Origin: an uncultured Pelagibacteraceae bacterium
Lineage (GTDB): Bacteria > Pseudomonadota > Alphaproteobacteria > Pelagibacterales > Pelagibacteraceae
Assembly (NCBI GenBank): GCA_902628195.1
Contig: CACOLY010000005.1
Coordinates: 1 to 64,000, forward strand
Reading direction: 5' to 3'
Length of the DNA stretch: 64,000 nt
The notes beneath the pieces were generated by a model. That model worked only from the letters and a program-made list of their open reading frames with translations. It made no database searches and had not been told where the DNA came from. Shown here piece by piece: positions 34,656-43,144 of this stretch; the stretch's first letter is position 1; every line of letters begins with the position of its first letter. The position numbers and the translations under genes are program-made.

Positions 34656-35774
34656 ATGATTATTGGCGTACCTAAGGAGATAAAACCTCAAGAGAATAGA
34701 ATTGGTTTAACACCAGACAGTGTAAAAACTCTTGTGTCAGAGGGCCACAAAGTTTTAATAGAAAATAATGGTGGTTTTGAAGCAGGTTTTGATAATGAAC
34801 AATATACAAATGTAGGAGCAAAAATTGTTAATAAAGCTTCTGATATTTTCAATGATGCAGAAATAATTGTTAAAGTAAAAGAACCTCAAAAAGTTGAAGT
34901 TGATATGATTAAAGAAAATCAAATCATATACACCTATCTTCACTTAGCTGCTGCAAAAGAATTAACTAAGGGATTAATCAAATCAAGAAGTATAAATATT
35001 GCATATGAGACTGTTACCGATGATAATGGTAGACTTCCATTACTTGCACCAATGAGTGCCGTTGCAGGTCGTATGTCTGTACAGGCAGGGGCGCATTGTT
35101 TAGAAAAAAATCAAAAAGGTAGAGGGGTATTGTTAGGTGGAGCACCTGGAGGTGAACCAGCAAATGTACTAATTCTTGGTGGCGGAGTAGTTGGAGAGAA
35201 TGCTGCAATTATAGCTACTGGTATGAGAGCTAAAGTTCATATTGTAGATAAATCTGAGGTAAGATTAAAACAATTAGTTGAGATTTTTGGTGATAAAATT
35301 ATTCCAGAACAAAGTGATAAAATAGATTTAAATAAATTAGTTGCTGAAGCAGATTTATTAGTGGGTGGAGTTTTAATACCTGGTGCAGAAGCTCCGAAAT
35401 TAGTTACAAAAGACATGCTAAAATTAATGAAAAGAGGATCTGTAATTGTTGATGTTGCAATTGATCAAGGAGGATGTGTAGAAACTAGTAGACCAACTAC
35501 TCATGGAGATCCAACATATATAGTAGATGATGTAATTCATTATTGTGTTGCCAATATGCCAGGAGGAGTTCCAAGAACTTCTACTTTTGCTTTAAATCAG
35601 GCAACGCTTCCTTATTTAGTTAAATTAGCTAATAAAGGTTATCAAAAAGCTCTTGGTGAGGATAAAAATTTTTTAGCAGGATTGAATGTTCATAAGGGTC
35701 ATGTGACTTATAAAGCTGTTGCAGATGTTTTTGGACATGAATATGTTAACCCTGGAGATGCAATCAAAAATTAA
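34656..35774 (+). CDS. ald: Alanine dehydrogenase
   Basis: Converts L-alanine with NAD to pyruvate, ammonia and NADH. The 372-residue chain starts MIIGVPKEIKPQENRIGLTP and contains YLHLAA, the Rossmann signature VLILGGGVVGENAAIIATGM and VDVAIDQGGCVETSRPTTH, all typical of Ald. It follows the aminotransferase by 9 bases and precedes the flavoprotein by 4 bases; together with the aminotransferase it makes a pyruvate/alanine cycle whose net result is deamination of the amine. Confidence 0.95.
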   Translation: MIIGVPKEIKPQENRIGLTPDSVKTLVSEGHKVLIENNGGFEAGFDNEQYTNVGAKIVNKASDIFNDAEIIVKVKEPQKVEVDMIKENQIIYTYLHLAAAKELTKGLIKSRSINIAYETVTDDNGRLPLLAPMSAVAGRMSVQAGAHCLEKNQKGRGVLLGGAPGGEPANVLILGGGVVGENAAIIATGMRAKVHIVDKSEVRLKQLVEIFGDKIIPEQSDKIDLNKLVAEADLLVGGVLIPGAEAPKLVTKDMLKLMKRGSVIVDVAIDQGGCVETSRPTTHGDPTYIVDDVIHYCVANMPGGVPRTSTFALNQATLPYLVKLANKGYQKALGEDKNFLAGLNVHKGHVTYKAVADVFGHEYVNPGDAIKN

Positions 35775-35778
35775 TTAG

Positions 35779-38223
35779 ATGGAAAAAAAGCTTCCAAGTA
35801 GCACTAAAGTTGTTGTTATAGGAGGTGGAGTGGTTGGTTGTTCAGTCGCTTACCATTTAGCCAAATTTGGTTGGAAAGACACTATTCTTTTAGAAAGAGA
35901 CCAGTTAACATCAGGAACAACTTGGCATGCAGCTGGACTTGTAAGTCAATTAGGCCCAACAGCAGCAATAACAAAAATTAGAAAATATACACTAGATTTA
36001 TATAAAACATTAGAAAAAGAGGTTGATCACTCTGCAGGCTTAAGATTAAACGGTGCACTTTCAATTGCACAAAATAAAGGAAGATGGCAAGAACTTCAAA
36101 GACAAGCAACAACAGCTCAACTTTATGATGTTGATGTAAGAATTTTAGATAAAGATCAAATCAAAAAAGATTATCCAATTATAAACACTGACGATGTTAT
36201 TGGTGGAATTTTGATGCCAGGTGATGGAGCTGCTGATCCATCAGGTGTAACTCACATGCTCGCAAAAGGGGCAAGAATGGAGGGTGCACAAATTTTTGAA
36301 AAATCACCAGTAGAGGAAATTTTAACAAAAGATGGAAAAATTTCAGGTGTAAAAGTAAATGGTCAAATAATTGGATGTGAATATATTGTATTAGCTTCAG
36401 GCATGTGGTCTAGACAAATTGGTGAAAAGGCTGGGGTAAGTATTCCGCTTTATCCTGCAGAACATTTTTATATTATTACTGAACCTATAGAAAATTTATC
36501 TAAGACTTTACCGGTTATTAGAGATTTTGATAACAGTACTTACATTAAAGAGGATGCTGGTAAAATCTTAGTTGGTATTTTTGAGGGAAAATCTATACCA
36601 GCTTTTGATAAAACCAATATTGTGCCTGATGATTTTTCATTTGGAGAATTTCCTGAAAATTTTGAACATTTTGAACCATATTTAACATCTGCGATCAAAA
36701 GATTTCCAGTTTTAGAAAAAGCTGGAATTAGAAAATTTTTTGCAGGACCAGAATCTTTTACTCCAGACACTAATACTTTGTTAGGGGAAGTTCCAGAAGT
36801 TAAGAACTTTTTTGTTTGTTGTGGTTTAAATAGTATTGGAATTGGAAGTGGAGGAGGAGTAGGAAAAGTTACAGCTGAATGGTTAATGACTGGACATATT
36901 AATCAGGACATATTTAGTTATGATATTAAAAGATTTCAAAAATTTCATTCAGAACTAGGTTTTATTAAAAAAAGAATTACTGAAACGCTAGGTGATCTTT
37001 ATGGAATGCACTGGCCTTTTAAACAGCATAAAACCTCAAGAAATATAAAAACACTTCCTTATCATGATAATTTAAAAAGTTTTGGAGCATGCTTTGGTGT
37101 TTCAGCAGGGTATGAGAGACCAATGTGGTTTGCGCTTGATGGAGAAAAATCAGAGTATGAATACAGCTATAATTATCAAAATTGGTATCCATCAGCTGAA
37201 TATGAGACCAATAATACTATTAAAAATGTCGGTTTATTTGACTTAACCCCTTTTTCAAAGTTTGAAATTAAATCGGAAAAAGCTCATAAAGAATTGCAAA
37301 GAATATGTACTGCAAATATTAAAAATGAGGTTGGTAAATGTACATATACCCATATGTTAAATAATGATGGTGGGATTGAAACTGATTTAACAGTCGTTTG
37401 TTTAGATAAAAATTATTTTAGGATAATTAGTTCAGCTGCAACAAGGGAAAGAGATAAATTTCATATAAATAAACATCTATCTAAAGGTGTAGAATTAAAA
37501 GATATAACTGATGATTATTGTGTATTTGGATTATTTGGTCCAAAGAGTAGAAGTTTAATTAAAACTATTTCAAAAGACAGTTTCGATAACAATGATTTTA
37601 AATTTAGTACAGCAAAATATATAGATATTGAAGGGATAAAAATTTGGGCCCAGAGATTATCTTATGTTGGTGAGTTAGGATATGAATTATATGTAAAAGT
37701 TAGTGAAGCTAAGAAAATATATGAATTGCTAATTGAAAAAGGTAAAGATTTTAATCTCTCAAATTGTGGAATGCATGCAATGGATATTATGAGAATGGAG
37801 AGTGGTTTTTTACATTGGGGCCATGATATATCACCTGAAGAAAACCAATATCAAGCTGGCTTATCATTCACAATAAGTAATAAAAAGGATGTAGATTTTA
37901 TTGGTAAAAAAGCTTTAAAAAAAATTAAAAAAGAAAAGATTAAAACTAGATTTGCAATGTTTACTTTAAAAGAAAGCAAACCAGGTGAACCATTATTGCT
38001 TCATGACGAACCTATTTATCTAGAGAATAAAATTATTGGAAGATCCACTTCAGGAAATTATTCATTTAATTTCAAGAAAAATTTGACCTTTGGATATATA
38101 AATAATGATTTTTCTAACGAAGAACTTAAAAACAAAAATTTATTTGTTGAGGTAGAAAAAAAGAAATATCCTATTTCAATTCAAACAGATCCCTTAAAAA
38201 GAACAGACTTTAAAAATTTATAA
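35779..38223 (+). CDS. Dimethylglycine/sarcosine-dehydrogenase-like FAD oxidoreductase with GcvT domain
   Basis: An 814-residue protein with an N-terminal DAO-type FAD domain (VVVIGGGVVGCSVAYHLAKF), the covalent-flavin His in SGTTWHAAGLVSQ, a middle FAO_M region, and C-terminal GcvT and GcvT-C domains (from about residue 425; GLFDLTPFSKFEIKS, CGMHAMDIMRMESGF, ENQYQAG). Members oxidatively demethylate N-methylated amino compounds, transferring the one-carbon unit to tetrahydrofolate. It is coupled to the aminotransferase and alanine dehydrogenase genes. The substrate may be dimethylglycine or sarcosine, or an N-methylated sulfonate (see findings). Its stop abuts the convergent BASS gene. Confidence 0.85.
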   Translation: MEKKLPSSTKVVVIGGGVVGCSVAYHLAKFGWKDTILLERDQLTSGTTWHAAGLVSQLGPTAAITKIRKYTLDLYKTLEKEVDHSAGLRLNGALSIAQNKGRWQELQRQATTAQLYDVDVRILDKDQIKKDYPIINTDDVIGGILMPGDGAADPSGVTHMLAKGARMEGAQIFEKSPVEEILTKDGKISGVKVNGQIIGCEYIVLASGMWSRQIGEKAGVSIPLYPAEHFYIITEPIENLSKTLPVIRDFDNSTYIKEDAGKILVGIFEGKSIPAFDKTNIVPDDFSFGEFPENFEHFEPYLTSAIKRFPVLEKAGIRKFFAGPESFTPDTNTLLGEVPEVKNFFVCCGLNSIGIGSGGGVGKVTAEWLMTGHINQDIFSYDIKRFQKFHSELGFIKKRITETLGDLYGMHWPFKQHKTSRNIKTLPYHDNLKSFGACFGVSAGYERPMWFALDGEKSEYEYSYNYQNWYPSAEYETNNTIKNVGLFDLTPFSKFEIKSEKAHKELQRICTANIKNEVGKCTYTHMLNNDGGIETDLTVVCLDKNYFRIISSAATRERDKFHINKHLSKGVELKDITDDYCVFGLFGPKSRSLIKTISKDSFDNNDFKFSTAKYIDIEGIKIWAQRLSYVGELGYELYVKVSEAKKIYELLIEKGKDFNLSNCGMHAMDIMRMESGFLHWGHDISPEENQYQAGLSFTISNKKDVDFIGKKALKKIKKEKIKTRFAMFTLKESKPGEPLLLHDEPIYLENKIIGRSTSGNYSFNFKKNLTFGYINNDFSNEELKNKNLFVEVEKKKYPISIQTDPLKRTDFKNL

Positions 38224-39075
38224 TTAAGTTTTTTTTCTCAAGAAAATTACAAAAATAACAGCTGTCATCATCATGATTAAAGCATATGCAGCAGTTGGCA
38301 CCATATACATCATGTCTTGACCAAATAATTGTGTTCCAACAAAAACAGCCAATGTTCCATTTTGTAAACCACATTCTAAAGAAATACATCTTTGTTGAGC
38401 AACTCCCGATGCAAAAAACTTGGCAACAAAAAAACCTATTATCATCATAGAAATATTTAAGATAAGAGATACAGTTCCTGCAGTAGTTAAAAACATTATG
38501 ATACTGTCCCATTCCTCAATATAGATAGCTATAAAAACAATTAAAAATAATATAATAGATATTTTTTCAATTATTTTTATATTTCTTTCAATAAAATCAC
38601 TAAATAGTTTTCTAATTGTCATTCCAATTATTACTGGAATAGTAACAACACCAAACATCTTTAATGAAATTCCTAGCATTGAGACTTCTTTGTTTACATA
38701 AGTGATATCAAATAGCTCAATTGATAAAAAAACTATATAAGGAACTGATACAATACTTATTAAACTTGTAAATGCTGTAAGAGATATAGATAGTGCAACA
38801 TCACCGTCTGCGAATTTGGTTAAAACATTTGAAGTAACCCCTCCAGGGGCTGAAGCAATTAACATTACTCCTAAAGCAAGTTCTATTGGAGTTTTTAAAA
38901 TTATGATTAATAAATAGCCAACGATTGGCAGAACAATTAATTGACAAGTTAAACCAACAAAAAATTCTTTAGGGTGTTGAAATACTCTTGTAAAATCTTT
39001 TACTGTTAAAGATGCGCCAAGTCCTAACATTATTAATGCAAGCGCGAACGGTGCAATTGTTGTTACTATACCCAT
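38224..39075 (-). CDS. Bile acid:sodium symporter (BASS) family transporter
   Basis: A 283-residue membrane protein with about nine helices. GASLTVKDFTRVFQHPKEFFVG and ASAPGGVTSNVLTKFADGDVALSISLTAFTSL are the family signatures, the latter in the Na-binding helix crossover. BASS proteins import organic anions such as pyruvate, pantothenate or bile acids with sodium. The neighbourhood suggests an organic acid or sulfonate, by inference. I prefer ATG 39075, which has AGGGG just upstream, over a TTG at 39099. It is downstream of the regulator gene by about 55 bases on the same strand. Confidence 0.82.
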   Translation of the reverse strand: MGIVTTIAPFALALIMLGLGASLTVKDFTRVFQHPKEFFVGLTCQLIVLPIVGYLLIIILKTPIELALGVMLIASAPGGVTSNVLTKFADGDVALSISLTAFTSLISIVSVPYIVFLSIELFDITYVNKEVSMLGISLKMFGVVTIPVIIGMTIRKLFSDFIERNIKIIEKISIILFLIVFIAIYIEEWDSIIMFLTTAGTVSLILNISMMIIGFFVAKFFASGVAQQRCISLECGLQNGTLAVFVGTQLFGQDMMYMVPTAAYALIMMMTAVIFVIFLRKKT

Positions 39076-39130
39076 GACCCCTATAAGTATTAATTTCAAT
39101 TCCGCTATTAAAACAAAATTTATAAGATAT

Positions 39131-40108
39131 TTAAGAAATTACAAGAAGATTTAAAACTTTTCTAATAAATTTAGCTTTATATTTAAAAGCCTCTGTTTGA
39201 TAAGGTAAAATTTTTTTAAAATTTGTATCCGTTAATATATATTGTTTTTTTTCATTAATCTTAAGTAAATCTTTTTTAATTAAATATTTACATTTTCTAA
39301 TTATTGTAGCTCGAGGAATTTTTGTCATATCAGAAATTGACATTGCACTAACACCACTTGTTGCACCTAGATTCTTTATTAGAATATTACTAGTGGTAAA
39401 GTGATCTAATGCAGGTTTGTTAATACCACTTTCTAAATGTTTTGAAACATTTAAAACTTGGTTCATAGTTACTGTTCCCCAAATATGAAACGTAGTTAAA
39501 TCTTGCATAAATTTTTGATATCCAATAATCAAAGGTATTTGCATACGATAAAACCATCTCCAACATAATGAAAATCTTTTTTTAATAATTGTTTCAATCA
39601 TTTGAGGATCAAGTTTTTTTGTGTAAAGTTTATCTTTATTCAAAGCTTGTGAAACTAAATATATATATTTTGAGGAAAATTTTATCTGGTTTTCGGGTTT
39701 GACAAAAGGAAATGCTCTTCTATCAATTATGATCTTTTTTTTACTACGACTTATTACCCCATCTCTTTCAAGCTCTAAAACTTTTCTCCTTACAGTTTCT
39801 TTTGGTAAATCTAATTTTTCACAAAGTTCTGTAATACTGAATTTTTCAATTTGTTGATAAGATTTTGAATAATATTCGTCATAGCTATATTGAATTTGCA
39901 TTTGGTCGTAAAATTGAAGAGTTTTTTCAATCAATGAAATTACTACCATATACTTGTAATGATCGTTAAAAGACCAGTAGACATTATTCATCCAATTCCA
40001 TTGATGAAATATCCATTCTTTACTTAGATCAGAATAGTTTCCCATGATGGAACTATAAACCTGCTCATCAGTAAGTGTTTTGGTAAAATCTATTTCTTGA
40101 ATGCCCAT
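39131..40108 (-). CDS. Two-winged-helix transcriptional regulator, family unclear
   Basis: A 325-residue protein with two separate winged-helix segments. The first spans about residues 88-128 (FSITELCEKLDLPKETVRRK, then RDGVISRSKKKIII), the second about 253-292 (MSISDMTKIPRATIIRKCKY, then KKDLLKINEKKQYILT). Each has the helix-turn-helix, a Pro in the turn, an Arg-rich recognition helix and a wing. The intervening ~120 residues are helical with an aromatic cluster (LCWRWFYRMQ). I do not recognise a named family. Position beside the sulfonate and BASS genes suggests it controls them. The promoter at 40124-40152 leaves a leader of only about ten bases. Confidence 0.7.
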   Translation of the reverse strand: MGIQEIDFTKTLTDEQVYSSIMGNYSDLSKEWIFHQWNWMNNVYWSFNDHYKYMVVISLIEKTLQFYDQMQIQYSYDEYYSKSYQQIEKFSITELCEKLDLPKETVRRKVLELERDGVISRSKKKIIIDRRAFPFVKPENQIKFSSKYIYLVSQALNKDKLYTKKLDPQMIETIIKKRFSLCWRWFYRMQIPLIIGYQKFMQDLTTFHIWGTVTMNQVLNVSKHLESGINKPALDHFTTSNILIKNLGATSGVSAMSISDMTKIPRATIIRKCKYLIKKDLLKINEKKQYILTDTNFKKILPYQTEAFKYKAKFIRKVLNLLVIS

Positions 40109-40123
40109 AAAATTTTTTTTACG

Positions 40124-40152
40124 AGTAGAAACCCATTATGGACAGTTGTCAA
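40124..40152 (-). promoter_or_regulatory. Sigma70-type promoter for the two-winged-helix regulator
   Basis: On the minus strand a consensus -35 TTGACA (40152-40147) and a -10 TCTACT (40129-40124, 4 of 6 matches) are separated by exactly 17 bases. A small palindrome GACA-GT-TGTC (40141-40150) overlaps the -35 and could be an autoregulatory site. Transcription would begin about 10 bases before the ATG at 40108. Confidence 0.5.
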
Positions 40153-40204
40153 TCCAAAAGTGACCCAAATTGAACTTTGAAAAAATTGAAGCTTTAAGAG
40201 TTTC

Positions 40205-40450
40205 ATGTTTTATTTAGTTATGGATAATAAAGGCTTTGCAGAAATAAAAACTAATATCGAGACCCCAAATGGTAATAGTTTTACTGAAAAGCCTTTAAAA
40301 ACAAATCAAATTAGGCCCAATAGAGTCGATATAAATGTTTTAAAATCCAAACTTCAACAATCTGAGAGCAGAGAATTTAAAAAGAATGTTTATGTATTAT
40401 CAACTCTAGTAGTGGGGCTTGGGGTTTTAGGAATTTATCTATCCTTATAG
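40205..40450 (+). CDS. Small C-terminal-anchored membrane protein, copy 1 of a tandem pair
   Basis: An 81-residue protein with a hydrophilic N-terminal part and one C-terminal helix (about 60-80, VYVLSTLVVGLGVLGIYLSL). The segment RVDINVLKSKLQQSESREFKK before the helix is shared with the next gene (TDINVLLNRVKSNQKNEKRKK), so they are paralogues. A second ATG at codon 6 (40220) is possible. It has no known family. It is divergent from the regulator gene with 96 bases between them. Confidence 0.68.
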   Translation: MFYLVMDNKGFAEIKTNIETPNGNSFTEKPLKTNQIRPNRVDINVLKSKLQQSESREFKKNVYVLSTLVVGLGVLGIYLSL

Positions 40451-40491
40451 GAAAATTTGCAAATATTTCACTTCCATGATTAAATAATTTT

Positions 40492-40698
40492 GTGAAAAAT
40501 TTAAGCACATCAGTTCGTAATAGGTTAATTTCCCGATATCTAGATAATGATATTCCTAAGGCTCAAACTAAGAGTACTGACATTAATGTTCTTTTAAATA
40601 GAGTTAAATCAAATCAAAAAAATGAGAAAAGAAAAAAATTATATTTCTCTGCAGCAGCATCTACAGGTTTAATTCTTTTCGGATTGATAATTTTTTAA
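40492..40698 (+). CDS. Small C-terminal-anchored membrane protein, copy 2 of a tandem pair
   Basis: A 68-residue protein starting at GTG with the same plan as the preceding gene: basic/hydrophilic N-terminus, the shared DINVL segment, a Lys-rich stretch, then one terminal helix (YFSAAASTGLILFGLIIF). No ATG start in this frame is available. No function is known. A topology with the N-terminus in the cytoplasm is suggested by the positive residues before the helix. Its stop abuts the convergent glycosyltransferase-like gene. Confidence 0.65.
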   Translation: MKNLSTSVRNRLISRYLDNDIPKAQTKSTDINVLLNRVKSNQKNEKRKKLYFSAAASTGLILFGLIIF

Positions 40699-42210
40699 TT
40701 AACTGTAAAAAAATTTATCTTTAATTTGCTTCAAAAAAATTAAAAAACAAAGATAATCAAAAGGAAATCTGTGTCTTGCTATTTCACCATCTTCAAAAAT
40801 AACAAAAGCGGAAAAAATAAAAATAAAGGTAAATAACCAAAAGTTAATTATAATTGTTTCCCTATCTTTTTTATCAAATAAACTTTTTATTAAAAAAAAT
40901 AATAGTATTATATAAACAATCACTAATAAAAAGTTAGTATATTGAAGAGAATAAATAATTTTTTCTTTGTAATTTAAAGGTCCCGTATCTAAAGATTTAA
41001 AAGGTTGTCCATCTATTGTATAAACTGTTTTCCAATCAAACTCATATTCATAAATACATATTGGGGTCAATTTTATACAATCTGAGATTTTTATTAAATA
41101 ACTCATTTTATCAGCATTATGTTTTGTAAAATTAAAGTAATCACTTGAAGTAAAAAGGTGTCTTGTAATTGAATTAATTATATTCACTATAATTAACAAA
41201 GGCTGTTCTTTGAGAACTAATAAAAAATCTTTTTTTCTATATTTATCAACTTCGAAAAATACCTCATTAAAAGAAGTATTAGAATTCAACAATTTATTAT
41301 CATTATTCGATTCGTAATTGAGGTAATTTTTATAAAATTTTGCACCTGAATTAATTTTTACATCATACAATATTGAAGTTTTTTCTTTAAATTTTTGATA
41401 ATTTTGATGGGATCCAAAAGTTAAATCTCTTATTTTTTTATGACGATTCGGATCATCCATTTCTTTAACATATTCAATTTTTTGATTTAAATGCTCATAT
41501 AGAGATGTCGTATTGATAGCAAATTTATCAAATAAGATTAAATTTTTTACGTAAAAAGGCATTACAATAATTGTGAATATAAAAAATAATATTAATTTAT
41601 TTAAAATATTAAAATTTTTTTGAATGATGATTATTAGAATATACCCCCAAACAATATGAAATGTTTCTCTTGTAAGGCAAAGTAAAGATAAACTTAAAGA
41701 TAAATATAAAATATATTTTAAAGAGTTAGGTGTTTTTAAAATTCTTATAGTTGAATAGAATAACCAAAGAAGAAGAAAAAAAGTAATATATTCTTTGTAA
41801 AGGTGGTTTTCATATAAGATAGTGGTTGGTAATATCATTAATACTGCAGATAATGAAAAAGAAAAATTTTCTGAAAAATTAAAGTTTTTTGAAATCAAAT
41901 AAATCAATACAAAAGATAAAAATCCGATTATCAAATATATGAATTGAATGATTAAAAGATAATGATCTGAAAATTTTATCATAAGGCCAACAAATAAGTT
42001 TAAGAATGGTGCTTGCCAGTGATTAAAATAAATAGAATTCAAAAGATCATTTTCTAATAAATCTTTAGGAATAAACTGCCAATAAATATCAATAGTCCAA
42101 TTATCAAAAGTTATATTAAGAAAATTTAAATAAACAAATCTTGATATTATAAAAATTAAAAAAAGATAAGTAATTTTATGTGATAGAAAATTTGTTTTTT
42201 TTAATTCCAT
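40699..42210 (-). CDS. Polytopic membrane glycosyltransferase, GT-C/GT39-like
   Basis: A 503-residue protein with about ten helices, including a first extracytoplasmic loop FDNWTIDIYWQFIPKDLL with an acidic pair in the position used by GT-C enzymes, and a long hydrophilic C-terminal-half loop between helices (about 230-390). It follows a GT2 gene encoding a polyprenyl-phosphate glycosyltransferase-like enzyme, 11 bases upstream, a classical pair where GT2 makes a lipid-linked sugar and GT-C transfers it to an acceptor outside the cytoplasm. The acceptor is unknown. Confidence 0.65.
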   Translation of the reverse strand: MELKKTNFLSHKITYLFLIFIISRFVYLNFLNITFDNWTIDIYWQFIPKDLLENDLLNSIYFNHWQAPFLNLFVGLMIKFSDHYLLIIQFIYLIIGFLSFVLIYLISKNFNFSENFSFSLSAVLMILPTTILYENHLYKEYITFFLLLWLFYSTIRILKTPNSLKYILYLSLSLSLLCLTRETFHIVWGYILIIIIQKNFNILNKLILFFIFTIIVMPFYVKNLILFDKFAINTTSLYEHLNQKIEYVKEMDDPNRHKKIRDLTFGSHQNYQKFKEKTSILYDVKINSGAKFYKNYLNYESNNDNKLLNSNTSFNEVFFEVDKYRKKDFLLVLKEQPLLIIVNIINSITRHLFTSSDYFNFTKHNADKMSYLIKISDCIKLTPICIYEYEFDWKTVYTIDGQPFKSLDTGPLNYKEKIIYSLQYTNFLLVIVYIILLFFLIKSLFDKKDRETIIINFWLFTFIFIFSAFVIFEDGEIARHRFPFDYLCFLIFLKQIKDKFFYS

Positions 42211-42221
42211 TCTGAAATAAA

Positions 42222-42947
42222 TTAATATCTATAAAATTTTATCATCATTAAACTTAATAATATCTTAATTGAATCTTTAAAAAAACTTATCTTTCCTTGA
42301 GTTTTGTGTTCCCAAATCACAGGTAGCTCAGTAATAGCAAGCTTCATTTTTTTTGAAATAATACAAATTTCTAAATCATGCATATAACCGTTAGTTTTAA
42401 TTTTAGAAAAAATTTTTTTTGCTATGTTTGATTTATATAATTTAAAGCCACACTGTGTGTCTGAAATTTTAACATTAAACATAAGAGAAATAGCAAACCT
42501 AAAAATAGCTCCTATTATTTCCCTACTTTTAATTTTCTTTACTTGAGAATTAGAATGATTTCTAGATGCAAAATAAATCATATTTCCTTTATTTATGTAA
42601 TCTTTTTTTATCCATCTAAGTATTTGAAAATTTGAGACTGAACAATCAGAGTCCGTTGTAAGTACCCATTTTTTTGTTGAATTTAACACGCCAGATTTTA
42701 ACGCAAAACCTTTACCTTTATTAACTTTATAACTTATAATCTTATATTGAATTTTCGAGTTTTTATTCAGTTTTATGAACTTATTAATTTTTTGTTTTGA
42801 ATTATCAAAACTTCCATCATCAACAAAAATATATTCTTTATTAATTTGACGTGTTTTTTTATTAAATTTCTTTATATCTTGAAAAATGTTAAACAATCTT
42901 TTTTCCTCATTAAAGATCGGGTATATTATTGATAAGTTTTTAATCAT
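42222..42947 (-). CDS. GT2 family glycosyltransferase, dolichyl-phosphate glucosyltransferase-like
   Basis: A 241-residue GT-A-fold enzyme. Nucleotide-sugar binding is shown by YPIFNEEKRLFNIFQDIKKF, EYIFVDDGSFDNS and NKGKGFALKSGVLNSTKKWV; the DxD-type metal motif is in LTTDSDCSV. The later SDTQCGFKLYKSNIAKKIF and MHDLEICIISKK segments match ALG5/DPM1-type enzymes. It should make polyprenyl-phosphate-linked hexose for the GT-C partner downstream. It has one weak C-terminal hydrophobic stretch only. Confidence 0.82.
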   Translation of the reverse strand: MIKNLSIIYPIFNEEKRLFNIFQDIKKFNKKTRQINKEYIFVDDGSFDNSKQKINKFIKLNKNSKIQYKIISYKVNKGKGFALKSGVLNSTKKWVLTTDSDCSVSNFQILRWIKKDYINKGNMIYFASRNHSNSQVKKIKSREIIGAIFRFAISLMFNVKISDTQCGFKLYKSNIAKKIFSKIKTNGYMHDLEICIISKKMKLAITELPVIWEHKTQGKISFFKDSIKILLSLMMIKFYRY

Positions 42948-42998
42948 AATGATTTAAGTAATCATTTTTATATATAAAAAAGTATTTATTGTAAAAAA

Positions 42999-43027
42999 TT
43001 GATTGTATCAGGGTATTTTTCTATTAT
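42999..43027 (+). promoter_or_regulatory. Sigma70-type promoter of the tRNA-Met gene
   Basis: TTGATT (42999-43004) and TATTAT (43022-43027) have a 17-base spacing, matching -35 (four of six) and -10 (five of six) consensus. Transcription would begin about 13 bases before the mature tRNA 5' end. The next gene on this strand is distant, so the promoter is likely dedicated to the tRNA. Confidence 0.55.
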
Positions 43028-43046
43028 ATATCTTCATTTACTATAT

Positions 43047-43123
43047 GGCGGGGTAGCTCAGTTGGTTAGAGCGCGGGACTCATAAGCCCGAGGTCAGTGG
43101 TTCGATCCCACTTCCCGCTACCA
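43047..43123 (+). tRNA. tRNA-Met (CAT anticodon), elongator type
   Basis: A complete cloverleaf with encoded CCA. Acceptor GGCGGGG pairs with TCCCGCT (G-U at both ends), the D arm is GCTC/GAGC, the anticodon loop is CTCATAA (anticodon CAT) and the T arm AGTGG/CCACT carries TTCGATC. The G1-U72 wobble and the rest of the sequence match alphaproteobacterial elongator Met tRNAs rather than initiator tRNA. The anticodon stem closes with an A31-G39 mismatch instead of A-U, which is unusual. The alternative identity, tRNA-Ile with lysidine at the wobble C, cannot be fully excluded. Confidence 0.93.
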
Positions 43124-43144
43124 TAAATCATTAGTTAAAAATAT

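Noticed and set aside
35775-35778. Glycine riboswitch in front of the DMGDH-like gene
   Set aside because: Only 4 bases separate it from ald, so there is no leader to hold an aptamer.
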